Below, one piece after another: positions 38,195 to 46,467 of a stretch of 64,000 nucleotides of DNA. A program made the position numbers and the translations under genes. The stretch lies in NCBI RefSeq assembly GCF_900188435.1, contig NZ_FYFA01000002.1, positions 558,001 through 622,000 of the forward strand, in the 5' to 3' direction. The notes beneath the pieces were generated by a model. That model was not told the DNA's origin. It ran no database searches and saw only the letters and a program-made list of their open reading frames with translations. Source of the stretch: Marinobacter sp. es.048 (lineage in GTDB: Bacteria > Pseudomonadota > Gammaproteobacteria > Pseudomonadales > Oleiphilaceae). Each line of letters starts with the position of its first letter. Within the stretch, counting starts at the first letter, position 1.

Positions 38195-40586
38195 GATCCT
38201 TGCCTCCGCTGCCGTTCGCATCTTCGTTCTCGTCCCGCTTCTTGCTGGCCTCCGCGAACTTCTCGAGGCGCTCGGCAACCTTGCGATTGAAGCTGTTCTC
38301 CGGAAACTCGCCACTGCCGTCCAGCTCTCCGGCCTCAAGGCCGGTTAAAAGCTCAATCGCCTCATTGATGCGTGAAATTGGATAGATTCGGAACCGGTCT
38401 TCGGCGATCGCCTGCCTCACATCGGCTCTCAGCATAAGGTGTTCAACATTGCTTGCGGGCAGCAGAACGCCCTGCCCGCGAACGTCGCCGGCTTCCTTGC
38501 AGACATCGAAAAAGCCTTCGATCTTTTCGTTCACGCCACCCACGGCCTGAACTTCACCATGCTGGTTCATGGATCCTGTCACGGCGAAGGACTGCTTCAG
38601 TGGCACCCGGGAAATGGCTGAAAGCAGTACACAGGTTTCTGCCACCGAAGCAGAATCGCCCTCGACACCACCGTAGGATTGCTCAAAGGCCAGGCTCGCT
38701 GACAGGGAGAGTTCGCCGTCGCCGGCGTACCGGCTCGCAAGAAACCGGGAAAGAATCATCACGGCCTTGCTGTGAATGGGGCCACCAAGCTTGGCCTCCC
38801 GTTCGATATCCACCACCTGCCCCTTGCCCGGGCGGGCCGTGGCGGTAATCCGAGTAGGCTGCCCAAACATCGACGCGCCAAGTCTGAGTACCGAAAGACC
38901 ATTTACCTGAGCCACTTCCTCGCCGGTGGTGGCAATCATCACTACACCCCGGCTGATTTGCTCACGACTTCGTTCTCGTACCCGGCTGGCCCGGTATTCC
39001 CGCTCATCAATGGCCTGCTGGAGATGGCCGGCTTCAACCGTATCGGCCCCAGCCTGCCCCGCCCAGTGGTCTGCCTCACTCAGGATATCCCGGAGCACCC
39101 GGTCGTGGGCGGTCAGTTTGCGCTGGTCAGCTGCCAGTCGACTGGCATGCTCAATCAGTCTCGCAACAGCGCTTCGCTCCAGGGGCCGCATTTTCAGGGC
39201 CCTGGCCATGGTGGCGATCATTCGGGCGTAGAGTTCGTAGCACTCATCATTACGGTCAAGATCGTCCTCAAAATCCGCCTCCACCTTGAACAGGTCCAGG
39301 AAATCCGGATCGTAATGAGACAACAGGTAGTACAGCATCCGGTCCCCGAGCAGAACCACCTTGACCGACACCGGAATCGGCTCCGGCTGCAAGCTGACGG
39401 TACTCACCAACCCATAAAGCCGCTCGAGAGACTCTATTCGGATTTCACCGGAGGACAGGATTCTTTTCAGGCTCTCCCAGGCCATCGGCTGCGTCAGCAC
39501 CCGACGGGCATCAAGGATCAGATACCCGCCATTGGCACGGTGCATGGAGCCACCGCGAATCAGGGTGAAATCGGTATAGAGATTGCCCTGACGGGCACGA
39601 TGTTCAATCTGCCCCGCCAGATGCTGATGATTCGGCAGGTCCTCATAGATAACCGGTGCGCCCGCCGTTTCGGCATTATCGACCAGCAAATTGACCTTGT
39701 ATCTGGCCAGCAGGCCTGCGGGAGGCCCGTTATCGGTGTCCTGAAAGGCTTCGGCGTGCTCCACTATATCCTCGCGAACGGCATCCAGGTACTCGACAAT
39801 ATCCGTCAGGTGGGACCACTTTTCCCTTAGCTCCCCAATCGGGCCGCCGAGGGTCAACTGCACCATCTCTTCATTCAGGGCATGGACTCTTTCCCGGACT
39901 TCTTTGCGCATCCTGGGAATCTGCTGAATGGTTTGCTGGAGCTTTTTCTGCAGTTCCTCAACCTTGGATTCAACCAACTGTTTCTCTTCATCGGAGAAGT
40001 TCTTGTATTCCTCCGGGTCGATCACCTCGCCCTTACGCATCGGGGCAAAGGTAAAACCGGCCGGCGTCGTGATCATGGCGATGTTGTTGCGGTTCGCCTC
40101 TTCCTGGATATCAAACAGGCCCTGGTGCTGGCGCTTGGCCATTTCTTCCTGGAGCTCCTGCAACCGGGCCTGGTATTCCTCGCTTTCGAAAGTCGCCGGA
40201 ATGGCCGTGCGAAGCTCCTCTGCCAGATCATTCATGTCTTTCTTGAACTGGCGCCCTTCACCGGCGGGCAGCCGAATAGCGCACGGTCGGTCTGAAAACT
40301 GGAAGTTATAGACATGGCACCAATCCGGAGGAATCGGCTGGCCGGCCGCGTGCAGGGACAGGAAACGCTCGACCAGCTCGTGCTTGCCGGCACCGGAGGG
40401 CCCTAGAACAAAGAGATTGAAACCGTCTGCCTGAATGCCGGCGCCAAATTCCAGCGCCCGCAATACCCGATCCTGACCATACGGACGCTCGAGGTCCTGC
40501 AGGTCTTCGGTGGTTTGGAAGTCCAGCCTATCTTCCGGGCAACCGTGGTAGACCTGGTTTTCGGTCAAAGGAGCGGGTATTGGCAT
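38187..40586 (-). CDS. Lon-like (S16) AAA+ protease
   Basis: A 799-residue protein of the LonB/YcbZ-like group that lacks the long Lon N-terminal domain. Walker A is FVLGPSGAGKHELV. A long coiled coil occupies about residues 140-260. A second AAA-like core follows, and then an S16 protease domain with the catalytic Ser in GGVEGDSASVAETC and the Lys in VGGVNEKIEGFFDVCK. It probably degrades specific substrates under stress. It is upstream of and overlaps the Usp gene. The substrate is unknown. Confidence 0.9.
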   Translation of the reverse strand: MPIPAPLTENQVYHGCPEDRLDFQTTEDLQDLERPYGQDRVLRALEFGAGIQADGFNLFVLGPSGAGKHELVERFLSLHAAGQPIPPDWCHVYNFQFSDRPCAIRLPAGEGRQFKKDMNDLAEELRTAIPATFESEEYQARLQELQEEMAKRQHQGLFDIQEEANRNNIAMITTPAGFTFAPMRKGEVIDPEEYKNFSDEEKQLVESKVEELQKKLQQTIQQIPRMRKEVRERVHALNEEMVQLTLGGPIGELREKWSHLTDIVEYLDAVREDIVEHAEAFQDTDNGPPAGLLARYKVNLLVDNAETAGAPVIYEDLPNHQHLAGQIEHRARQGNLYTDFTLIRGGSMHRANGGYLILDARRVLTQPMAWESLKRILSSGEIRIESLERLYGLVSTVSLQPEPIPVSVKVVLLGDRMLYYLLSHYDPDFLDLFKVEADFEDDLDRNDECYELYARMIATMARALKMRPLERSAVARLIEHASRLAADQRKLTAHDRVLRDILSEADHWAGQAGADTVEAGHLQQAIDEREYRASRVRERSREQISRGVVMIATTGEEVAQVNGLSVLRLGASMFGQPTRITATARPGKGQVVDIEREAKLGGPIHSKAVMILSRFLASRYAGDGELSLSASLAFEQSYGGVEGDSASVAETCVLLSAISRVPLKQSFAVTGSMNQHGEVQAVGGVNEKIEGFFDVCKEAGDVRGQGVLLPASNVEHLMLRADVRQAIAEDRFRIYPISRINEAIELLTGLEAGELDGSGEFPENSFNRKVAERLEKFAEASKKRDENEDANGSGGKDRD

Positions 40587-40624
40587 TACATCCTCCTGAT
40601 GGTGTCGGCATTACTTGGGTGTAT

Positions 40625-41770
40625 CTATTCGAGACGCTTCTTGAACCTGAGTGAGGAAACAATCAGGCCGCCGAGGGTGAACAACGCCAGCCAATAAACA
40701 TCCGGCGCCATATTTATCACCTCAACGTCCCTCAGAACCACACCGCGAATCAGGTGCATGAAGTGCGTCGCGGGCAATCCTTCTGCAATATACTGGGCTG
40801 CGACAGGCATGCCCTCATAGGGAAATATGAATCCCGACAAAAGAATCGAGGGCATCAGAACAAACACCGTCATCTGCATTGACTGTAGCTGGTTCCGGGC
40901 AATCGTTGAAATTACCAGCCCAAGCGTCAGGCTTGCGGTGATGAAAAGGAACGTGACGCCTGCGAGCTGGGCCAACCCTCCCCCAACCGGAACATGGAAC
41001 AACACCCGCCCCAAACCGAGGATGATGCTGACCTGAATCACGCCAATAAAAATGTACGGAATGATCTTCCCGATCATCAATTCAATCGGTCGGACCGGCG
41101 TTGATATCAACATTTCCATGTTGCCTCGTTCCCGCTCGCGGACGATTGCGGCAGAGGTAAACATGATCATGGTCATGGTCAGAATGATCGCAACCAGACC
41201 CGGCACGATATTGACGACGGTGCGCTGCTCAGGGTTATAGAGCAGAGTTACTTCAAAGGTGGGCGTAACGCGGTTGACAGGACGGTCCAGCAATTCGGCC
41301 AGAGGCATGCCGCGCAGACTTCTGATGGCAGAGGCGATGATGGTATCGGAGCCATCCGCTATCCATTGAGCAATGGGTCGGCTGGTTTCTTCATTGGTGG
41401 CAGGTGGCGAACCAAAGCCCAATGATTGGTGCCGCGCCAACCGATTGTCGACATCGTCAGGGATGATGAGGACGGCCCTGACTTCCGCACTGGCAATCGC
41501 CACTTGAGCTTCGTCCACGTTTTCAAAGTAAGACCTGACCTCAACGACTTGCGTAGCCTTTACAATCTGCACAAGCTCCCGACTCAAGCCACTCTGGCTG
41601 AAATCGACAATACCTACCGGGATATGGCGGATATTTGTGTTGATGGCATAGCCGAATAACAACAGCTGAATCAGCGGGATCATGACAATCATGCCGAACG
41701 TCATACGATCTCGCCGGAGCTGAATCAACTCCTTGCCCAAAATGGCTCGAATGCGCCGGAGACTGTTCAT
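40625..41770 (-). CDS. ABC-2 type transporter permease (YhhJ/YbhR-like)
   Basis: A 381-residue permease. One N-terminal helix (about residues 22-42) precedes a large periplasmic domain. A cluster of five helices in residues 180-375 follows, including the conserved region VRERERGNMEMLISTPVRPIELMIGKIIPY of ABC-2 exporters. It overlaps the ATPase gene by four bases. With the ATPase and the membrane fusion lipoprotein it should form an efflux pump resembling YbhFSR or YhhJ-RbbA. The substrate (drug, lipid or metabolite) is unknown. Confidence 0.9.
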   Translation of the reverse strand: MNSLRRIRAILGKELIQLRRDRMTFGMIVMIPLIQLLLFGYAINTNIRHIPVGIVDFSQSGLSRELVQIVKATQVVEVRSYFENVDEAQVAIASAEVRAVLIIPDDVDNRLARHQSLGFGSPPATNEETSRPIAQWIADGSDTIIASAIRSLRGMPLAELLDRPVNRVTPTFEVTLLYNPEQRTVVNIVPGLVAIILTMTMIMFTSAAIVRERERGNMEMLISTPVRPIELMIGKIIPYIFIGVIQVSIILGLGRVLFHVPVGGGLAQLAGVTFLFITASLTLGLVISTIARNQLQSMQMTVFVLMPSILLSGFIFPYEGMPVAAQYIAEGLPATHFMHLIRGVVLRDVEVINMAPDVYWLALFTLGGLIVSSLRFKKRLE

Positions 41771-42693
41771 TGTCGACCGCGCCCCGTGCTGGTCACGAAA
41801 ACATCCTCAAGGCTTGGGCGCACCTCGGTGAGACCGTCCTCCGTACCAATAAACGGTTGCCCTGAAAGATAAGCAACGGGATTGCTAACCCGGTTCTTTA
41901 CCAGCACTCGAAGTCGCGCGCCAAGTTGCGCTGCCGAAATAACGTCGGGCAACTCAAGCAGTCGATGTTTTAAGGCGCGAAGATTCAAAGAACTGACCTC
42001 AATAACCCTGGCCCCCATATTGTTCATCAGCTCATCCGGTGCTCCATCGGCTCGCTTGATCCCCCTCTCGAGAATAGCCAACTTGTGGCAGCGTTCTGCC
42101 TCATCCATGTAATGGGTTGAGACCATGATCGTCGTTCCCCCATCAATGAGATCAAACAACTGTTCCCAGAAGTCCCGGCGACTCTGGGGATCCACCGCAG
42201 AGGTGGGCTCATCGAGGAACAACAGATCTGGTTTATGAAGTGTTGCCGCGGCAAGGCTGAGACGCTGTCGCTGGCCGCCACTCATACTTCCTGCCAACTG
42301 ATACCTGCTGTCACGCAGTCCATAGATAACCAGTAGCTCTTCAACCCTTGAGCGCAGCTGTCTGGCCGACAAGCTGTAGATGGTAGCGATAAACCTGAGA
42401 TTTTCCTGAACGGTCAAATCATCGTACAGAGAAAACTTCTGGGTCATGTATCCTATGCGCATCCTCAGTTTTTCCGCACTGGCTGGCAAGCCAAAACCAA
42501 GTACTTCCGCCGTTCCGGCACTGGGCTTCAACAGACCGATCAACATTCGGATGGCCGTGGTCTTGCCACTGCCGTTTGGCCCCAGGAAACCATAAATGCT
42601 GCCTCGTTCGACCTCAAGATTTAGCGCCTGCACGGCCCTGGTATCACCAAAATACCGGCTAAGCCCTTCCGCCCGAATGACACATTTACTCAT
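41767..42693 (-). CDS. ABC exporter ATP-binding protein (YbhF-like)
   Basis: A 308-residue single nucleotide-binding domain. Walker A is GFLGPNGSGKTTAIRML, the signature is GSMSGGQRQRLSLAAA, Walker B is LLFLDEPTSAVD, and the switch His is in VSTHYMDEAERC. A C-terminal extension of about 80 residues is typical of exporter ATPases of the drug-resistance group. It is one of four genes joined by four-base overlaps. Confidence 0.92.
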   Translation of the reverse strand: MSKCVIRAEGLSRYFGDTRAVQALNLEVERGSIYGFLGPNGSGKTTAIRMLIGLLKPSAGTAEVLGFGLPASAEKLRMRIGYMTQKFSLYDDLTVQENLRFIATIYSLSARQLRSRVEELLVIYGLRDSRYQLAGSMSGGQRQRLSLAAATLHKPDLLFLDEPTSAVDPQSRRDFWEQLFDLIDGGTTIMVSTHYMDEAERCHKLAILERGIKRADGAPDELMNNMGARVIEVSSLNLRALKHRLLELPDVISAAQLGARLRVLVKNRVSNPVAYLSGQPFIGTEDGLTEVRPSLEDVFVTSTGRGRQ

Positions 42694-43664
42694 GGCAGTT
42701 CAACCTGGGCCGGTACTCCGTTTGGCAAATCGGCCTCTGTCTCTGGAAGCTGAACCTCTGCGCGGTACATGAGCCTGGCGCGCTCTTCCTGATTAAGCGC
42801 AAAATACGGCGTAAAGGCAGGCTCTGTGGCAATCCACCGCAAATGGCCTTTTATGGTTCGATCAAGACCATCCACTCGCACAGTCAGCTCGTCGCCAATG
42901 GCCAGTTTTACCCGATAAGGCTCTGGCACGTAGACCCGCGCAAACGGTGCCTTGCCGGCCAGAACGATCGCCAGGGGGCTGCCTGCGGTCGCTCGCTCCC
43001 CCAAATTCCAGGGAAGGTTGTCGAGAATACCGTCGCGTGTCGCGACGACAGTCAGATCGGCAAGATGTTTCTTTTCACGGGCGAGCATCGCTCTTGCCGC
43101 ATCAACTCGGGACTCTGCTGCTCTCAGATCTTCTTCACGAGCGCCATTCGTTAATTCGAGCAATGCTTCCTGTGCATTGAGCAGCTTCGCATGATTGGCG
43201 TCGCGCAGTGCGATCGCTTTATCGAGGTCGGCCTGGCTGGCCAGGTTCTGTTTCCTCAGATTGAGGATCCGTGAATGATTGGCTTCACTCTCGGTGAGTT
43301 CGGCTCGGGCGCCGGCCACATTGGCCCGCGCTGCCGCAACTTCCTCCGGCCGCGCTCCGTGTCGGAGTTTTTCGAGATTGGCGACTGCCTCTGACAACTG
43401 GGCCGAAGCCCTGTCCACCTCCGCGCGCTGAAGCGTGTCGTCCAGTTTTACCAGCACAGTCCCTTTTACAACCGGAGAGCCGGGCGACACAGGAAGCTCG
43501 ATAACAATTTCACTGGCGGTAGCTGTATGGGCAATCCGATCCCGTTCCAGCGTCCCCAAAGCCAGGTTGCCTGTTCTACCCTCGCATGCTGAAAGAACCA
43601 GAAACGATAAAACCAAAGCAATACGTATCACGGCATTCACCTTCTTTTGCAATAAGCCGGTCAC
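42690..43664 (-). CDS. HlyD-family membrane fusion lipoprotein (YbhG-like)
   Basis: A 324-residue periplasmic adaptor. A hydrophobic N terminus ends in the lipobox-like FLVLSAC, so it is probably a lipoprotein. A biotinyl/lipoyl half-motif follows, then a long alpha-helical hairpin (about residues 75-200, rich in Ala, Glu and Arg), a second half-motif and a beta-barrel domain. It would join the inner-membrane ABC exporter to an outer-membrane channel of the TolC type, which is not encoded nearby. Confidence 0.88.
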   Translation of the reverse strand: MTGLLQKKVNAVIRIALVLSFLVLSACEGRTGNLALGTLERDRIAHTATASEIVIELPVSPGSPVVKGTVLVKLDDTLQRAEVDRASAQLSEAVANLEKLRHGARPEEVAAARANVAGARAELTESEANHSRILNLRKQNLASQADLDKAIALRDANHAKLLNAQEALLELTNGAREEDLRAAESRVDAARAMLAREKKHLADLTVVATRDGILDNLPWNLGERATAGSPLAIVLAGKAPFARVYVPEPYRVKLAIGDELTVRVDGLDRTIKGHLRWIATEPAFTPYFALNQEERARLMYRAEVQLPETEADLPNGVPAQVELP

Positions 43665-44956
43665 CGCAACGGCTCTCGGCTTCGATCCGGCATGGCGATC
43701 AGCGCCAGCACAGCAAGGAAGGCGGTTGCTGACAGATACATGGCCGGTGCAGTCACAACGCCAGTTGTCGCGATAAGGAACGTGGCGACCATCGGTGTGA
43801 GTCCACCGAATACCCCAAGGCCAAGGTTAAAGGCCACGGAATAACCCGATAATCGGTCGCTCTCCGGAAACATCTCGACGAAAAGTGCAGGGGCAGAGCC
43901 CAGCGGAATCGCCAGAAGCAAAAACACCAGAGCATGTGCCAATACCACCACATAGAGAGAACCTCCGGAGCTGAGCATCCAGGCATAGAGCGGCCAGGCA
44001 ACAAGCGTGAGCAAAAACAGGGAGATTGCTATCCAGCTCCTTCGACGGAGCCATCGATCACCAACGGTGGCAAACAATGGCATCGCCGGGATGACAAGCA
44101 GCATCATGCCCGTGTTGATTAATAAAGCTGTGCCTCGCGATAGAAGCTCCTGAGCTGAGAGCCATTCCGGCAGATAAACAAAAACGATGTAGTAGCACGT
44201 TCCATAACTTGAAGCGAAGGCAAGCGCCAAGAGGGTTTCCCGCCGATTGGTCGTGAACGCCTGCAGCAGCGGCGATGTCTCTTCGCGATTCTCATGGTGT
44301 TGGCTGAATCGTTCGGAATTATGCAGGTTTCGGCGAATCGCGATGGCGGCAACACCCAGGATGGCGCCTCCAAGAAACGGCAGGCGCCAGCCCCAGTCAC
44401 TCAGCGCCTGCTCATCCAGCATATTGGTTACCAGCGCCGCCGCAGCGACCCCGAGCAAAGACCCGGTCATCGAGCCGATGTTGGCCCAACTGCCCGTCAA
44501 ACCTCGCTTTCCATCGGGAGCAGTCTCAACCAGATACGTTGCCGACGATGAGAACTCGCCCCCAACAGAAAGACCTTGCAGCAATCGGATCAGAACGAGC
44601 AACACAGGAGCCAGCAAGCCAGCTAGCTCATAGGAAGGAAGCATCCCGAGCAGCAGAGTCGGCAAGGCCATCAGCATTACAGAGATTTGCATGGTACGAG
44701 CACGCCCGTACCGGTCGCCGAACCAACCGAAAACTGCCGCCCCCAGAGGCCGCATGAGGAAACCGGCAGCAAAAATACCGTAGGTGCCTATCAGTGCCGC
44801 AGTCGGGTTAGCAGACGAGAAAAAAACCGGAGCAATAACTCCGGCCAGATAGCCATAAACGGCAAAGTCGTACCACTCCACGACATTACCGATAAACCCC
44901 GCCATGATGCGGTGTCGAAGTTCTGGAGAGGGAGGCGTTCGCGAACTTTCGGTCAT
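43661..44956 (-). CDS. MFS transporter of the metabolite:H+ symporter (MHS) group
   Basis: A 431-residue twelve-helix transporter. The first helix and following loop GFIGNVVEWYDFAVYGYLAGVI and the loop 2-3 motif GWFGDRYGRARTM are typical of the MHS family (citrate, proline/betaine, ketoglutarate, shikimate). It overlaps the membrane-fusion gene by four bases, an odd partner for an efflux pump. Uptake of an organic acid or osmolyte is likely; the substrate is not determinable. Confidence 0.88.
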   Translation of the reverse strand: MTESSRTPPSPELRHRIMAGFIGNVVEWYDFAVYGYLAGVIAPVFFSSANPTAALIGTYGIFAAGFLMRPLGAAVFGWFGDRYGRARTMQISVMLMALPTLLLGMLPSYELAGLLAPVLLVLIRLLQGLSVGGEFSSSATYLVETAPDGKRGLTGSWANIGSMTGSLLGVAAAALVTNMLDEQALSDWGWRLPFLGGAILGVAAIAIRRNLHNSERFSQHHENREETSPLLQAFTTNRRETLLALAFASSYGTCYYIVFVYLPEWLSAQELLSRGTALLINTGMMLLVIPAMPLFATVGDRWLRRRSWIAISLFLLTLVAWPLYAWMLSSGGSLYVVVLAHALVFLLLAIPLGSAPALFVEMFPESDRLSGYSVAFNLGLGVFGGLTPMVATFLIATTGVVTAPAMYLSATAFLAVLALIAMPDRSREPLR

Positions 44957-45525
44957 TTCCAGTCCATCCCGGTTTTACTCCTGCCTTCAGCCAAAGGGTG
45001 GCAGCAAACTCTCTGATGCAGAGAATTATAGGCGAGGGACAAAAACTAGAGATGATCTGGGGCAAGTACCCGGCTCATCAATCACCGGGCAGATGCCACT
45101 CCGTCTACCAAACGAGCGTCTTTGGCTCCTGTGAGTGCTCACAGAACAAATGCCCCACATCCGGCACGGCAAAGCAGCGAGCGCCGCCAATGCCGTGACC
45201 TTGTAGGAGGCGACCACCCCCGGATCGGTGATCACGAACCAGGACTGCTCCCACCCCATGCCGGCGGCACGGATAAACAGGCCGCTGATGGGCAGAAGCA
45301 GGCCCGGTCAGCGAGAAAGCCAACGCCAGAGGAATATGGCGGCGCCTTCTTAGAACTATAAACAAGGTAGGAATCTATGAACAACAATGCCCTGACTAGA
45401 TAATTTCCGACTGATTTAAAAGCGTTTGGTTATAACGCAAGAGAGTGGCCCTCCTTGAATTGAAAAATGACGACCACAGGTAATAAACAGAACACTTGGG
45501 GACGCATAAACCGGAGCAGACACAG
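44957..45525. other. Intergenic region containing a decayed gene fragment
   Basis: About 570 bases without an intact gene. The part from 45170 to 45350 retains a broken sulfate-permease-like fragment on the minus strand (described separately). The rest shows stops in all frames and no recognisable repeat. The upstream region of the dehydrogenase gene (45400-45525) is AT-rich and may hold its promoter. Confidence 0.5.
45170..45350 (-). pseudogene. cysT: Remnant of a sulfate ABC transporter permease CysT (N-terminal fragment)
   Basis: Two minus-strand frames together resemble the first 60 or so residues of CysT. RRRHIPLALAFSLT lies in one frame. Then, after a shift near 45303, LLPISGLFIRAAGMGWEQ and WFVITDPGVVASYKVTALAAL follow in another. 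The second part matches the known pattern of CysT just after the first helix (W-x-Q-x-W-x-V-I-T-x-P-x-V-V-A-x-Y-K-V-T). The similarity stops at about 45170, and the junction suggests a deletion. No other cys genes are near. The assignment is from memory of the family and needs alignment. Confidence 0.5.
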
Positions 45526-46398
45526 ATGACGCAAACAGTAGCTTTTATCGGACTTGGCATCATGGGTTCGCGCATGGCGGCGAACCTCCTGGACAAGGGC
45601 GACGTCAACCTGATCGTCTACAACCGCTCGACTGAAGCCGCAAAACCGCTGAAAGACAAAGGCGCGAAAGTCGCCGATTCGGCGGCCGACGCCGTCCGGC
45701 AGGCGGATGTGGTCTTCTCAATGCTCGCCTCTCCTCCCGTTGTCGAGGATATGGCCCTCGGCAAGGATGGATTTGTCAGCGCCATGGCGGAAAATGCACT
45801 CTGGGTGGACTGCTCCACTGTGAACCCATCATTCACCGAGCACGCCGAAGAGTCCGCCAAAGCTCAGGGCATTCGGTTCATGGATGCCCCGGTTGCCGGT
45901 ACCCGTGAGCCGGCTGCAAGCGGCGAACTGACCTTCCTCGTGGGAGGCAACGAAGAAGACTTTCAATCGGTAAAGCCGCTCCTTCAGACCATGGGCAAGA
46001 AAATTGTACACGTGGGCCAGGTCGGTCGCGGCACCGCCTTCAAAATGCTAGTGAACGCCATGCTGGCGCAGTCCATGCTCGCTTTTGCCGAGACCACTCT
46101 GCTGGGAGAGAAACTGGGGTTCTCAAGAGATTTCCTGATGGACACCCTGCCAAACTTACCTGTTACTCCGCCCTTTATCGGGGGTAAAGCTGAGCTGATC
46201 CGCAATGGGGACTTTGACGCTCAGTTCCCGCTCGAGCTGATGCACAAAGACCTGCACTTGTTGGAGCAAACGGCCTACGAAGTCGGCCAGCCGCTGTATC
46301 TGGCCAACCTGGCCAAAGAAGTCTATGGAAGTGCCAGCAGCAGTGGCTGGGCGCGCAAGGATTTTGCGTCGGTGTTTGAGTTTCTCAACCGGGACTGA
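45526..46398 (+). CDS. NAD(P)-dependent beta-hydroxyacid dehydrogenase
   Basis: A 290-residue enzyme of the 3-hydroxyisobutyrate/GLYR1-type family. Rossmann motif VAFIGLGIMGSRMAANL, substrate loop FMDAPVAGTREPAASGELTF (with the family Gly-x-x-x-Gly pattern) and catalytic lysine in GRGTAFKMLVNAMLAQ. It may reduce succinic or glyoxylic semialdehyde or oxidise short hydroxyacids. The start at 45526 has CCGGAG nine bases upstream. It precedes the amidoligase-like pair on the same strand, so a shared pathway is possible. Confidence 0.88.
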   Translation: MTQTVAFIGLGIMGSRMAANLLDKGDVNLIVYNRSTEAAKPLKDKGAKVADSAADAVRQADVVFSMLASPPVVEDMALGKDGFVSAMAENALWVDCSTVNPSFTEHAEESAKAQGIRFMDAPVAGTREPAASGELTFLVGGNEEDFQSVKPLLQTMGKKIVHVGQVGRGTAFKMLVNAMLAQSMLAFAETTLLGEKLGFSRDFLMDTLPNLPVTPPFIGGKAELIRNGDFDAQFPLELMHKDLHLLEQTAYEVGQPLYLANLAKEVYGSASSSGWARKDFASVFEFLNRD

Positions 46399-46467
46399 CT
46401 CGGCAATTAACATTGGCGCACATCTTCCACTACTATCAAGATAAGTGAGTGCGAGGATGACGTTGAC

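Noticed and set aside
38194-38338. Longer universal stress protein beginning at 38338
   Set aside because: The extra sequence is Arg/Ser-rich frame shadow inside the Lon-like gene; the GTG at 38194 has GGAGG at proper spacing.
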